Positions 1 to 12,600 of a stretch of 64,000 bases of DNA are shown piece after piece. Source of the stretch: Heliocidaris tuberculata. Its lineage: Eukaryota; Echinodermata; Echinoidea; Camarodonta; Echinometridae. A program made the translations under genes and the position numbers. Positions within the stretch are counted from its first letter, which is position 1. Each line of letters opens with the position of its first letter. Under the pieces are notes generated by a model. The model searched no databases. It was not told the DNA's origin and worked only from the letters and a program-made list of their open reading frames with translations. The stretch is from positions 25,564,258-25,628,257 of the forward strand of contig CM046836.1 in assembly GCA_025618425.1 (NCBI GenBank). Direction: 5' to 3'.

Positions 1-340
1 AAGGTCAAAGGTTAAAAAGTTCATGAGGGAAAGTCAACTCATTGAGCAAAAACTTTTTTGTTTTGCAAAATAAAGTTGTGGAAATTTTATTTTTGTTTAA
101 GTGAGTACAAGGAACAAATTTCATAATTCGACCCTGAACCAAACATTAGATCTAACTAAACCTAAACCTATAACCTAAAATCCAACTGCAACCTGAAACC
201 AAGCCATATATCTTTGAAGAAGCGAATGTCACAGGAACAAATGTCAGATCATGGTCAGATAAGATGTGAAATAGTCAACTTGATATTTTATGAACCAAGA
301 ATAGTTCTTTCTACTGATTTTTGTGTGTGTATGTGTGGAT
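1..340. other. AT-rich sequence, nothing recognised
   Basis: No gene, repeat unit or RNA was recognised here. A short run of AACC-like words around 140-200 is too irregular to call a microsatellite. Confidence 0.5.
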
Positions 341-891
341 TTGTGATTCCATATGGTCTCCAAACAATTTCAGCTTTGTTGCTGTAAAAGCAACTTTGGG
401 AATATCACATAATATACATATCATGATTATTGACACAGATTATTCATTGTGTTTTAGTTTTGGTACAATTTTATTGAATTTGTTTATATATATATATATA
501 TATGTACTTACTTATGTTATTCCTTATTTGATATATGTATGCGGAGCTCCTCTGATTGTATTTCAAATCATCTTAAATGTATATTGTACATAGAATAGGC
601 TACCCTGCAATAAGTAAATAAATAAAATATTAAAATCCACCTGCTGTTCATCTTATATAATAAAACCTGTGATACAATGAAGGGAGGTGATGTTCTATCA
701 CAGGTTGTATTGTACAAGATTAATGACATTGTTAGCACTGGGTACGCACATTGTGATTCCATATGGTCTCCAAACAATTTCAGCTTTGTTGCTGTAAAAG
801 CAACTTTGGGAATATCACATAATATACATATCATGATTATTGACACAGATTATTCATTGTGTTTTAGTTTTGGTACAATTTTATTGAATTT

Positions 892-965
<74 letters not shown>

Positions 966-1207
966 TTACTTATGTTATTCCTTATTTGATATATGTATGC
1001 GGAGCTCCTCTGATTGTATTTCAAATCTTCTTAAATGTATATTGTACATAGAATAGGCTACCCTGCAATAAGTAAATAAATAAAATATTAAAATCCACCT
1101 GCTGTTCATCTTACATAATAAAACCTGTGATACATTGAAGGGAGGTGATGTTCTATCACAGGTTGTATTGCACAAGATTAATGACATTGTTAGCACTGGG
1201 TACACAC
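341..1207. repeat. Tandem duplication of a ~410-bp unit
   Basis: Copy 1 is 341-750 and copy 2 is 751-1207. Both begin TTGTGATTCCATATGG and are almost identical. The size difference comes mainly from the internal TA tract (about 20 bases in copy 1, about 68 in copy 2). Each copy ends in an A-rich stretch with AATAAA-like words and contains the inverted words CCTGTGATA and TATCACAGG. The near-identical reading frames in the two copies are by-products of the repeat. A diverged relative lies at about 62780-62910. Confidence 0.9.
895..961. repeat. (TA)n microsatellite
   Basis: An uninterrupted TA dinucleotide run inside the second copy of the duplication. The matching tract in the first copy (about 485-503) is much shorter, so this one has expanded after duplication or the first has contracted. 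Confidence 0.95.
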
Positions 1208-1430
1208 ATTGTGCGTAAGTTGTCTCGTGCTGTTTAACATGCCTATAGATACATGTGGCCATCTAGATTTATATGCATATTATGCAAAATGTCCTAAGTT
1301 CCCTTTTCAGCAACAAAGCTGAAATTGTTCAGAGACCACATGGGATTTCAAATTTAAAAAAACAAACTAGGTTCACCATTGCCTAGATACATGTACAGAA
1401 CTGTCAAATGGACTACAAGGTGCTTCTTAC

Positions 1431-1565
1431 CTTTGGTAATTTTAATGCAAGGGCTTCTGGGATGGTTTTGCTCCAGAGTAACACTGCAACTGGCCATCTT
1501 ATCAGTTAGCTTCATACCACCTTGCAGCAGGATGCTGACATTGTCCTGGTGCAGTCTGGTCTCAG
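1431..1565 (-). CDS. Possible coding exon of an unidentified minus-strand gene
   Basis: On the minus strand a consensus donor (CCAAAG/GTAAGAAG) follows base 1431. Two possible acceptors exist: the better one, after a TTTTTGTTGCAG tract, starts the exon at 1579; a second AG starts it at 1565. With the 1565 acceptor and an incoming phase of 1, one frame stays open to the donor and reads AETRLHQDNVSILLQGG then MKLTDKMASCSVTLEQ. With the 1579 acceptor all frames meet stops. No protein family was recognised. It could instead be an untranslated exon or chance. Confidence 0.3.
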
Positions 1566-1689
1566 CTCAAAAGTTTGATCTGCAACAAAAACAATATACA
1601 TCTGTCAGTACAGCCTATTCAGAGGAATCTTCACAAGGTTGTTTATAAAGAAAATACAATTTACACAGCTAAATATTTACAACCCTCTC

Positions 1690-2060
1690 CTTGATCATTC
1701 CCTCCCTTCCCCCCCCCCCCCCATCTCTCTCTCTCTCTCTCTTTCTCTTCCTATTTCTCATTCTATATCCATCCCTCCCTCTCCTGTCACTTCAATATCC
1801 CCAAAGAGCTATTCTATTGCTAGCTCCCCCTCTCTTTCTCCTTCTCTTTCTTACATCTCTCGGATTCTCTCTCCTCTCTCTCTCTCTCTCTTCTCTTTCT
1901 TCTTTCTATCATTTCATTCTTCTTTGCTTCTCTTTCTTCTATCTTTCCACTTTCTAGTATTGAATCTCTCTTTCTCATTCTTTCTTTCTCTCATCCTTTG
2001 TCTCTTTGTCTCTTGCTATTTCTTTCTGTCTTTCTCTCTATCTCCTCATATGTTTTGTAT
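1690..2060. repeat. Pyrimidine-rich low-complexity tract
   Basis: A C14 run followed by CT, CTTT and TTC runs. Overlapping serine- and leucine-rich reading frames here are low-complexity by-products, not genes. Confidence 0.9.
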
Positions 2061-2278
2061 CTTCTGTCATGTGTGTAGCAGCATGAAAAACAAATCAAAT
2101 GAATAATATTAAAGGTTCCTTTCCACCTATTTTCTCAAATCCTTTGAAATATAAATTTTACAAGAACTGTTAGCTTAATTTCTTTTCAAATCCCAATTTT
2201 TCTGTACAATAAAGGTCCTAATGCTTTCCCTCCCTACTCTCCCTTTCTATCAGTCTCTATCTCTCTTTCTGTCTCCCT

Positions 2279-2373
2279 CCAATGGGGGGGGGGGGCAGGG
2301 GGCAGGGGGGCAGAGTTACAACTTTTGACCCAAAAAAAAGGTTATCGCGTTCCTGAAAAAAATTCTCAACACC

Positions 2374-2407
<34 letters not shown>

Positions 2408-2518
2408 AGCGACTTTTGGAGGGCTGGCGAAGAGCAACTTCCAGGACTTAAAACACTTTTTTCTGTTTTTTGCTTGTCAGAGAATTATGGAGGACACCAA
2501 GGTCCAGATACGCCACTG
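2279..2518. mobile_element. hAT-type non-autonomous element with 8-bp target duplication
   Basis: The 240-bp segment is flanked by the exact direct repeat GTCTCCCT (2271-2278 and 2519-2526). Its right end reads GATACGCCACTG, the reverse of the CAGTGGCGTA-type end shared by several elements in this window. Inside are long G and C runs and the phrase TGCTTGTCAGAGAATT, which recurs in the elements near 48.7 and 55.8 kb. It has no coding capacity. An 8-bp duplication and CAG-type ends are typical of hAT transposons; assignment is by those features only. Confidence 0.8.
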
Positions 2519-2572
2519 GTCTCCCTCTATATCTCCAGCTTTATACCTATCTCTCATTCATTATCCATCACC

Positions 2573-2600
2573 AGCCCCCCCCCCCCCCCCCCCACACACA

Positions 2601-2637
<37 letters not shown>
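2573..2637. repeat. C homopolymer followed by (CT)n
   Basis: A C-rich run with a few CA steps, followed by about twelve CT units. Proline/serine-rich frames across it are by-products. Confidence 0.9.
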
Positions 2638-2639
<2 letters not shown>

Positions 2640-2641
<2 letters not shown>

Positions 2642-3270
2642 CATCTTCTGATGTTCACTGTTTAGTTTATGAATATATATATCTTGGCTCTTCACCCAAA
2701 AAAAAAAAAATTGATGATGCAAAAAGAAATCACTCACAAATCATTGTTTGATTTTTCTGCCAATAAAATAAATCCAAGTGAGAGTTTTTGTATTTGAAAT
2801 AATGTCTGATATTAGATCTACCAAAATATTTTTCTTTTCTATTGGAACAACATTCAGGGCATTTTTAAAAACTTCTTTTAATCAAAATCAATTTAAATCA
2901 AATAAATTGTTTTTTGGTTTTTTTTTTTATCATGATTTTTTTCTATCCCTGGCAGTTCTACCTTCAAGGACAACAACAACAACATCACGACACTTATATG
3001 AATACTAATTGCCACCTTTTTCTCAAACCAACCTATCCCATGAAATACGAGCCTTGGTCAACACACTGTCCACATGAACTCATAAAGCACTCCATGATGG
3101 ATCTGTTTACCCACTGTTTGCATAAAATAATTGCCAATAAATCACTTTCTGCAGAACATATGCCATGCTCTAAAGCAAAGCCTGTGTCTCTTCCCATCCT
3201 CCCAGCATCATCTTCATGCAAGCTGGGATTACAAGGGTTGCATCCGATTACCATTCTTGATCATCGATCA
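2640..3270. other. No supported gene
   Basis: AT-rich sequence. On the minus strand, 3033-3254 holds an open frame with an acceptor-like CCCAG and a donor-like TGG/GTAAAC. A stretch reading LHEDDAGRMGRDTGFALEHG lies between them. Its phase does not fit the other minus-strand candidates at 1431-1565 and 5414-5450, so no exon is called. Confidence 0.4.
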
Positions 3271-3282
3271 GAGGAGCTGCTT

Positions 3283-3535
3283 TAGGGGCGGATCCCGGAT
3301 TTTGTGAAGGGGGAGGGGTCCCAGTAATCAGAAATTTTTTTGACTAGCCCCCCCCCCCCCCCCCAGGTCATTATAAGCATTTTGGGGTGCCTTTTTACTC
3401 AAAAAATCCCTGGCAAGCAAAATGAAGGGGGGGGGGGGGAGGTCATCTTTTTTTAAGGGTTCCTTTATAAAGGATACATACTCCAATTCTACTCTCTTTT
3501 TTGTCCCCCCCCCCCCCAACCTGGATACACCCCTG
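3283..3535. mobile_element. hAT-type non-autonomous element with near-perfect 8-bp duplication
   Basis: Flanked by AGCTGCTT (3275-3282) and AGCTGCAT (3536-3543), seven of eight bases equal. Ends are TAGGGGCGGATCC on the left and GGATACACCCCTG on the right, an imperfect inverted pair. The body is dominated by C and G runs (around 3350-3364, 3426-3439 and 3505-3517). Confidence 0.75.
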
Positions 3536-3603
3536 AGCTGCATAAATGGATGTGGAGCAACCACAGTCATCATCATCTTTACATACAATTTAACTGTAGC
3601 ATA

Positions 3604-5410
3604 ATCTCAATGTAATATATTTGGTTTGATCCAAGCAATGGCTGTCAACTTCACGCAACGTCACCCATCAGGATCTCGATGGTATCAAAGCTGTAACAGA
3701 TGATCGTTTGTGGAGTCCAAAATTATCCCTCATTCTGCATACTTTCAAGAACATTTTCAACAAAATATGACCCCATTTGCATTAAAACAGGGAAACAATA
3801 GGCTCTAAATATAACCTTATTTGAATACACATTAGGAAAAGTACCCTATATTCGCAAAACTTTGTACATGTACATACTGGCCCATAACTAGAATTTTACC
3901 GGGGAGAGGGAGTGCAGACATTACATGAGGTGGACTTTATTGAGGGAGCAAGGCGACCGAGTGATGGCACGAAGCGCCCGAGCAGGGGAGAGGGTCTGTG
4001 AGGAGGGTGTCCCCCCTCCCATGGTAGGGGAAAATTTTGACATTTTTCTACCTGGAAATCCAAGTTATAGTTGCATTTTAGGTACAATTTTGAAGAGACA
4101 ATTTTTTTTTTTTTTACATCGATCAGACCTCTAGTTGCTCGCACCCCCCTTAGTTACGGGCTTGATATAATACGCATTCACATCTTTGCCAACATTGTGA
4201 AAATATGACCACTTTTTTCATGAAATTTCTTGCTCTTTCAAAAAAACATATAACTGGTACAAGTTTTTCAAATCCAGAAGTAAACGAATACATGTACATG
4301 TATACCTTTTTTTTCAAATCACTCAACATTGAAATGTTTGCAAACATGTACCTGAAAATTAACCCTTTAATATGTAAAATTTCTAACTATCTTGGGTATA
4401 CACATAGTCAATATGAAGTGATACCAACAGCCATCTACACTAGTACAAACTTTCAAAGTCAGGAACATATCTTGGGCAAAGTACATTGGATTTGCAAATT
4501 TATGGTAAGCCACCCAAAGTTTATATGTCAGGATTCATTGGTTAACTATGATATAAAAGAGCAAGATACTAACAAACAATCCAAGCGATGCTTTTCTCTT
4601 GATTCTCTTGAATTTATCTTTAAAGAGAGCTGCTAGAAGACCTCATTTTACAATAGCAAATCCAAAAGAATTTCCATGGAAGTTTTTACAAATACATCGA
4701 GTATACATTCTTTATCAGGTAGTATTTAATTTTTGACAATACAAGATGACAAATCTGTCCAAAATCTTCTAGAAAGCATGTTTGTATGGGTGGCGAGAAT
4801 AGTAGAGAATTCTCAAGAAACTATTCCTCTAGTGATTTGTACTGCAGTACTTAGTTATGGAGAGAATTCATATTATACTTAGAAAGTTCAAATCAACTAG
4901 GTGCACTAAATTTTGTTTTCTTTAAACTTTCATGATTAATGTATTTCTTACAATTTACATGATTTTTAACTTAAGACAAATCAATGAATTATGTTTACAC
5001 ATTGCCCACGGAAACCTGGTCATCCGTGTATTAAGCCTATGGGCATTAGAAAATTCAGTAGTCAACGGGTTAAATATCATAACCTTAAGCTTTTTAAAAA
5101 GAAACAGTCATGCCTGCAAAGGCTGCATTGCTGCAAACATTCCATATATGCATCTCCCATCACAAAAACATTTTCCAAACAACAGCAGATCCTTCAAACA
5201 CAACTAGCACAGTAGACTCCATGATACCACAGCCAAGAAAAGCTGGATGTATAAGGAGGATCATGCATATTGCATATATCCATCAGAGCACAATCTTGAC
5301 TCCCTTACCCCAAGTGGCCCGAGCCTCTGCGAGCGCGAGCGACCCATGAAACGCTATTAGCCCCACGGGGACTTTCCCGGGCGTCAAGTCTGCGAACCTA
5401 GGTACGTGCT
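3604..5410. other. Intergenic or intronic sequence without supported gene
   Basis: Short frames only. Around 3890-4145 is a G/C-run block (GGGGAGAGGG, GCACCCCCCTTAG) that resembles a worn short element, but no target duplication was found. The rest is AT-rich unique-looking sequence. Confidence 0.5.
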
Positions 5411-5413
5411 CAC

Positions 5414-5450
5414 CTGTTTGGGGGACGTTGAAAGCTACTCCACTGTACAT
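5414..5450 (-). CDS. Possible first coding exon, minus strand
   Basis: Reading the minus strand, ATG at 5450 opens MYSGVAFNVPQT and runs into a strong donor, CAG/GTGAGC, after base 5414. The exon would end in phase 1, which matches the incoming phase needed by the candidate exon at 1431-1565. The frame is open upstream as far as a TAG, so the true start may differ. No family is recognised and the call rests on one donor plus phase agreement. Confidence 0.25.
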
Positions 5451-7770
5451 ACAGACTACACAGACGCTACAGCTGCAGACGACATATTTAAAATTGTTCC
5501 AAACAGATGCTTTATCGATCGTAGGCTAAAAAAAGACACACCGTATAATACGTAAACCATCTGGAGAAATATTTGTCCAAGTTGAAAAACACGAGATTCA
5601 CGTGTTCTTGATGTGTAAGCAGTAGGCTGTTGCCATAATTTACCATCAACTGGATCCAAGAAATAGTCGCCTTGCTGCTCACCCCTCCAGCGAGCCTCAT
5701 GCACCGATACTGTATTTACCGCTTGGTAGTAGGTGCATCAAAACATCATCACACGAACATAAATGGATTCGTCCAATCTTAGAATCACTCTCGAATATGT
5801 TTCATATTATAATACCGCGAAGTGGATTTATGCTTCGCTCTTTGGGGTAGATTCGGTATAATATACGTACTATTGTGTATTATAATTTTAAAACAACTTT
5901 CATTGCTTACCAAGCGATGAAAATCATGGAGAGAAAATTATGTAGTTATAAAATCTACGGTGAAATATAGACATAGTTAAAACTAAAAGGGAATTAAGAA
6001 AAAAAAGTCACTTTGAGCCAGTTAACGTCTCTCACAATAGTTTCGTTGACAGTTTTAAAAAAATCAATGAACGGCTATAACTTTAATTTCAAAGCATGTG
6101 AGGTAATAATGCCATTTTCGTAATGCATTCAAATTTAATGCTTACCTCTTTGTCAAACTCCTAGTAACGAACTATTACATCCACCTGTTACAAGTCATCG
6201 TATTTCAATAGTCAGAATGCAGATTGCATACATTAAGTATTGCTAGGTTGGGCAATCCAAAATGTTTGTCCAACCTAACAACGCCAAATACATGCAATTC
6301 ACATTTTGACTATTGATAAAGAATAGGTTTTTACAGGTGACTAGGTGTATAAATTTGAATACATTACGAAGATTGCCTATTGAACACCTCGTATGAGAGA
6401 AAACAAAATATTACGTTCCATACCCATCCGTCATGGTTAGAAAAGTTAGCAGTGGCGTAGAGTGAGGGGGGGGGGGGGGGCTCTGGTCTTACAGGCTGGA
6501 TGTAATGCGGGAAAATGGCCATGGATAGGATGTAAATTTTCTTTTTATCATCTTTTTTTTTACATTGTGTTTCCGTCTCTCTTCATTTCTTTCTCTCTTT
6601 ATTTTGTTTGATTTTGTTTTATGAGTTTTTCTCTCCACTCAGTACGCTCCTTAGCTATTACGGATTGTACCTTGTTTCGAGAATATGAATAGGGTCATGG
6701 TATCTCCCCATGGCCAAGTCGATAGAACATGTACCCTAAACCGAAGACAAAACTTGAAGAAAATTAAAGAGAAAATTTGGGAGAAAAGGAGAGAAAGAAA
6801 GGGAGAGGGGAGGGTAACGTGAACATGGTGTAAAGAAGAGGATTGTGATCATTGTGACACCCTTCAAGCACTCCCTCCCTGACTCAATGGACCTTGTTCT
6901 CTTGCATTTAATTCGCAGAGTTAGGCTTGTGCTCACCCCCCCCCCCCCCCCATCCTCAGGCCAGGCCCCTAGAAGGCTAAGGATGCTGGGGGTGCTGTAG
7001 CTAAAAAGTAGTTAAAAAGAGACCCCAAAACTGTGAGGACCTTTTTTCTCTTTCTTTTTTTTTTCTCACAGCACCCCCAGTAATAAAATCGTTTCCCAGG
7101 CTCCTGCCTCAGGCTACCCCCCCCCCCCAAATGTACAGTGCCCCTTCAAGGGCTGAACCCGCGCTACGCCACCGTTCAGCATAATAACCAAAGTTCGAAA
7201 CCACTGCAATTTACCACCTCCACCCCCCCCCCCCCCTCCGGCGTAGCGTGGAGTTTTTTTTAATATTGTCTTTCCCTTATCCACTCTACAGCTGTGTGTC
7301 ACTGTTACTGATCATTAGAGTAACCAGTTCTGGGAATTGTTCCTGCTACATCAAGCTCCCGATAGAAAAGTTGGAAAAACAAAAAGTTTCATCATAGTGA
7401 GTCAGCAAACAAAACAACATCATATTGTCTTAATAATGATATACTCTCAAAAAAGAGGAATTTTCACTCCATTTTCACTCCCCTGAGAGTCAAGTCAGTG
7501 AGTTAGTTAAGGATTGAATATCGATTTATTTTAGAGTACTGTTTATAAAGAAAAGAGTGAATTTTAAACCTAATTTCACTGTACTTTCACCCCCCCCCCC
7601 CCCCGGAGTCATGTCCGTTATCACTCGAGTTTTTTCTTTTCTCTAAGGGAGTATCTGCTTATTTTGTAATATATAATTATAATCCCTTTCCGACATCCCG
7701 CAATGGGAACTATATTTCTTTGTAATATTTTGTTGTTGTAAAACGATAAAATTATTCGATAATGTAAGTT
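5451..7770. other. No gene; G/C-run remnants
   Basis: A CAGTGGCGTAG end at 6450 followed by a G12 run looks like a left hAT-type terminus, but no right end with a matching 8-bp duplication was found. At 6983-7080 an inverted pair, GCTGGGGGTGCTGTAG and CACAGCACCCCCAG, marks a small hairpin element. C-rich runs lie at 6936-6950, 7119-7128, 7223-7236 and 7590-7604. Confidence 0.5.
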
Positions 7771-7772
7771 AT

Positions 7773-7773
7773 T

Positions 7774-7824
<51 letters not shown>
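7773..7824. repeat. (CT)n microsatellite
   Basis: A near-perfect CT run with two single-base interruptions. Confidence 0.95.
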
Positions 7825-7890
7825 TTACGATGGTTAATCAACGTAAACTTTTGTTTGGCAGGAGCCCCTTTTTCTTCAGCAAATGAATTT

Positions 7891-7959
7891 TGTTGAGAGC
7901 CAGAAGGGCGTTAATTCATATAATTTAAGACAGAGTTAACGCCCTTCTGACTCTTAACA
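7891..7959. repeat. Short hairpin element, copy 1
   Basis: Two ~24-base arms pair with few mismatches: the left arm contains CCAGAAGGGCGTTAA and the right arm contains TTAACGCCCTTCTGA, around a ~21-base loop. A second copy is at 21787-21861. The size is compatible with a small inverted-repeat element or a transcribed hairpin; sequence alone does not decide. Confidence 0.75.
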
Positions 7960-8589
7960 GCCGCGCTGACCTGTTGAGGTAGTCAATGGTTTGACAATGC
8001 CTCTTTCCAAACCGTTTTTTTTTTTTTTTTTTTTTTTATTATGTAGAAAAGGCGCTCCTCTTAATACTAGCAAGAGGGGGTATCATAAATTCATAAAACC
8101 TCAATCATTGATTCAGCTGCTCAAAAATATAGGCTGTTAGAGAACACGTGATGGCGCTGTTTAATTTTTCGCAATGAGCAATATACAATTTTCTCGTCTG
8201 AATATCTGAATAAAGGCAAAAAAGCATTTTTTTAAAACAAATATTGGAATTTTTTTGCCATATTTACTCCATATTTGATCTAACTTCATTAAAAATGAAT
8301 AGATCATTTCATTTCTCAGATAGGGCGAATATTAACGAAAAACCATGGAGAAATATAGGCCTAGTTTAGGAATTTATCAAGGCAACCCGAAAGCTAAGAT
8401 TTCTTTCAAATGCTGAACATTTGCAAATCGCAATTTGTGTCCAGAAAAAAAAAATGCAATGATATTTTGATTGTTAATATATCTTATATCTATATATATC
8501 GTTTCTATTGTCAGGATGCTTAAATATGTACAGCCTTTTCATGTACATGTGTAGAGCGAGTTTTCTTCTGTCAATGCTTCTCTTTTATC

Positions 8590-8616
8590 TTTCACCACCC
8601 CTCCCCTCCCTCTCTT

Positions 8617-8653
<37 letters not shown>

Positions 8654-8790
8654 TACTCTCTTTATAATCTTCTTTCTCCTCTTCTTCTCTCCCCCCCCCC
8701 TCCCCCCCCCTCTCACGCCCTCCCTCTCCCCTCTCTCTCTCTCTCTCACATCTCCCCCCTTTTCTTTCTCTCTTTCTCTGATCACTATAA
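8590..8790. repeat. Pyrimidine-rich tract (CT, CTAT, C runs)
   Basis: Low-complexity CT and C runs with a short CTAT segment near 8640. The serine/leucine-rich plus-strand frame across it is a by-product. Confidence 0.9.
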
Positions 8791-8799
8791 TTCTTCGTA

Positions 8800-9960
8800 T
8801 CTTCACCACATTGTCTTTACCATTTCAGCAATACCGAACACTTTTATTACCTAAAAACGAGGTTTTCAAATGTATAGAAGAATATCTTCCTTTGCCTACG
8901 TTGAGCCTTTGTGAGCAATCTTGAAAATACTATTATCATTTTCAATTAAGCAAATGTCTCCAAAGGTATATACCGGTACTCCTTGCATCGATCGTATGTT
9001 AGTGAATCAGTCAATATATATCTCAGCGGATAATATACGGACTTATTCAGTGTTATACTGTCTGATAAAGTCTCTTGCGTTTAATACAAACATTTCAACC
9101 AAGGACGGAGTAAATCATACGCTCATAAGATTTCACGATGCTATGAATGACATTTAAATGGTATAAGGCCAAGCAAAACTGATTCCTAGTTTCTCGTTAG
9201 GATTTTTCGAAAATAAAGAGGAGGGGTGGGTGGGGGGGGGGGGTCCCATGTTTTTTTTTCCTATACATAAGAATGTTATGAATCAATTTTGATTCTCTTT
9301 ATACGATTTGAATTGCCTCAATTTAGTTCTAATTTGTACATGCACTTCAGAGGCTCAAAAGAAGTGTGAAAACTGCATTATATTAATGATATTTTAAAGA
9401 AAATCTCATTGTCTGATGACCTCATAATCTTACTTATTTTATTTCAAAACAAAATATCAAATGAAAAAAATTATATATCATTGGCGGCATCTGAAAGTCA
9501 AAAGTGTGTATGGGGGGCAGACCATTGGTCAGGGAAATAATAATGTTGGGGAAAGTTGGTTTTCCGATATATTTAAGCCATTTTCACCTTCCTCCCAAAC
9601 TCATGAGAGTGGAAGAAGGTAGGGATGGAGAAGGGACAAGCACATTTTGCGAGCTTTGACTAGAAAATAATTCTCAAAAGCTCCTGTGTAAAAGTACCTA
9701 ATTCAAGAAGCGATTGTCCTTGTAATCAGTGGCTAAAGGCTGTGATTATATGTCTGGATTTGTGAAGATTTCAAACTGAGGTAAAACGCAGCACCGTTAT
9801 GACAACAGGCACTACGTGTACATCATAATGGAATGGGCACCAACAGTTTGGATGCTTCGTTGTATACCTTTCTTGGATATATTATCTCATTGTCATATTT
9901 CCGAGCAATGGCATAGCTACAGGGACACGCCCCTCCTCTATATCAGATGCAAAATAATGG
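8800..9960. other. No supported gene
   Basis: AT-rich sequence with one G13 run near 9230. Open frames are short and without recognisable composition. Confidence 0.5.
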
Positions 9961-9967
9961 AAACGAA

Positions 9968-10072
9968 GAGACTGTGAGAGAGAAGGACAGAGACAGAGAC
10001 AAAAGAGAGAAAAGAGAGACGGAGGTCGAGACAGAGAGAGACAAAGAGAGGGGAGGGAGAGAGAGAAAGAGA

Positions 10073-10120
<48 letters not shown>
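9968..10120. repeat. Purine-rich tract ending in (GA)n
   Basis: GAGACA/AAGAGA-type purine runs that become a pure GA repeat at about 10077-10118. Overlapping Arg/Glu-rich and Ser/Leu-rich frames are by-products. Confidence 0.9.
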
Positions 10121-10121
<1 letters not shown>

Positions 10122-10129
10122 TTTCACCC

Positions 10130-11280
10130 ATTCACCCATTAAGACCATCCCCCGACTCTTATTATGGTCTATAGTTGCGTTCTCACGTTGTTATTTTCCT
10201 TCATTCAACTTGGTTGAATTTAAAACACGTTCGCTGTTGTGAGATGTGAGATTATACTCAACCTCCAAAAAGCAAGTTCTCCTCTGTTACTTTTCAATAT
10301 AACTCGAGAAATATTTGATGAAATTTGTTCATTAAAAAAGCAAAATCTGCAGAATTCTCTTACCCACATTTTGACTGGTTATTAGAGAACAATTGATTAT
10401 GTTTTTATAATGAAATTATAGTTTTAATTGCAGTCGGTACGAAAAATGTTGCACTTTCGTCTCATATATTTCCTTGGGAGTGTGGGGGAGGGGGTGGGGG
10501 TTCTCACACCCATGGACAACAAAAGGCCAAATCACATCGCTGTCCATACGTTGTGAAATATCGTGGTATGCCACATAAGAAACACGGAGGAGTATCTCTC
10601 AAGTATGAACAGGGAACATGATCATGTTAAATCTAATAAGGAAACATGTCAACATCAAGATCGTAGCCCTTTTCATAGACCAATACATAGGGGAAAATGG
10701 GCTCCCCCACCACCCCCGACTTCGAAGTGGAATAACAGGCAAGGTGAGCTGCATCAAATCAATTAAGCTCAGCTTCTTGTTACCGTCCTATTCTTTATCA
10801 CCATGACTACTGTACACGAAATGTATTTTAGCATTTATTTGTCAGTTCAGAACTGAAACCGAAATTTGAATGTTGCGCTTCTCGGGAATCATCGATTTTT
10901 ACGTTTTTGAAACATCCCCTTTCAATTCTAAAAATATCATCCTGGATCCACCCTTATGTCAATGAACGCATTCATTGAACGCATTCACTATAGTGGCCTT
11001 GACACTCAGCACAAACATGACAAACCCGCATTAAATCAATTATGTCTATCTATAGCGTCATTCAGTTGGAATTGATCCTAATGGACATGATAGAGGACTC
11101 GCTACACTGAATTGACTTGTGTGTGTGTGGGGGGGGGGGGGGGTTCGTGTGGGTGTGTTTCTGTGTGAGAGACGTTTCGAATATGTTTAAATGTACCATA
11201 ATGGTGTGGGTGTTGTTTTTTGTTTTTTTCCTTCTTCTTTCCTTTTTTTTCTTTTCGGTCTTATTGATATCTTTTCAAAG
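10130..11280. other. No supported gene
   Basis: Unique-looking AT-rich sequence with a GT/G13 run at about 11118-11143. Confidence 0.5.
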
Positions 11281-11283
11281 TGT

Positions 11284-11532
11284 TTGGAACAATAAGATAA
11301 TTAATAATAGGTATAATATCATTAATATCAATGATGGTAATAATGAGGATTATAATTATAATAATGATCATAATAGTAATAATAATAATAATAATCAATG
11401 AATAAATTATGATAGTAACAAAAATAAAAATAATAATTGACATAATAATGGTAATAATAATAATCATAGTAATAATAATAATCATAATAACAGCAATAGT
11501 AATTAATTTTTTTTATCATTATTATTTTTTTA

Positions 11533-11567
<35 letters not shown>

Positions 11568-11655
11568 TATTATTATTATTATTATCATTATTATTATTAT
11601 CATTATCATCATCATCATTATTGTTATCATCATTATTATTGTTATGATGATTTAA
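11284..11655. repeat. Imperfect (TAA)n / (ATT)n microsatellite
   Basis: AAT-type trinucleotides on the left change to ATT-type on the right near 11510, so the two halves are roughly inverted and could fold back. Asn- and Ile-rich frames on both strands are by-products. Confidence 0.95.
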
Positions 11656-12063
11656 AAAAAATATTGCAATCGTAATGATATTAATAACATATAAGTTCAA
11701 AAACCCGCCATGAATTAAAATTTTGAGATACTTTTAGCACCTTTCTCTCAAGTGCGATGACGAAAATATAGAAATACAAAAGAGGCAAATTTCTGTTTTA
11801 TGTTTTATCGCAGGGAACAATGATCTATTTTTCTGAAACTTTTCAATATGCCCTTTCAGATTTGAGCATAAGTCAACTATACTTTAAACTGTTTCGCGAA
11901 AAAAAAAATGATTAGTACCTGGTGTGTATTTATGTGGAGGGAAAGACTCATCCGTTTCTTATACACTAGCAGGCCTATTCAGTAAATTCACATCTAGAGT
12001 CCCTGTACAGAAGAGTTTCCACTATTACGCAACATTTTTATTAAATTACGATGAGCACCTGAA

Positions 12064-12514
12064 CAGTGGCGTATCTACGGGTGGCAGAGGGGGCACGTGC
12101 CCCGGGCGGCACTTGAAGGGGGGGGGGCGTAAAAAACGCAAAAGAGAGAAAGAAAAGGGGGAGAAATACAAGACAAAATGCATAAGAAATTGTGTTTTAT
12201 AGGGTTTGAAATGCAAAAGTTTTCTATAGCTCGGTCGCTTTGCTCCCTCGCATAATTATGTCCAAAATCTAGCTATTTCGCGCCCCTAATGGCGTTTTTA
12301 AAGTGTTAACCATTAATTGACTCTAGTTGATATGCCCCCCCCCCTGCATAAGGCACGGGTTTGTTAAATTATGCGCCCCCTGATGGGATATAAGTGCATA
12401 AAAAACACTAGTGTAGAACATTCGAAAGAAATCATAAATTTGCCTTGCAATTGCCTTACTCAAATCCTCAAATATATTTCTTCAGATTTTCATTCATTTT
12501 GCATCCCCCCCCCC

Positions 12515-12545
<31 letters not shown>

Positions 12546-12568
12546 ATTGCTAGGTCGCTGTATCCCCT

Positions 12569-12600
<32 letters not shown>

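Noticed and set aside
1639..2106. 155-residue Ser/Leu/Phe-rich plus-strand frame
   Set aside because: It lies on a CT-rich tract and resembles a membrane protein only by composition.
6450..7175. hAT-type element from CAGTGGCGTAG to CTACGCCACCG
   Set aside because: The flanks AAAGTTAG and TTCAGCAT do not match, so the two ends probably belong to different insertions.
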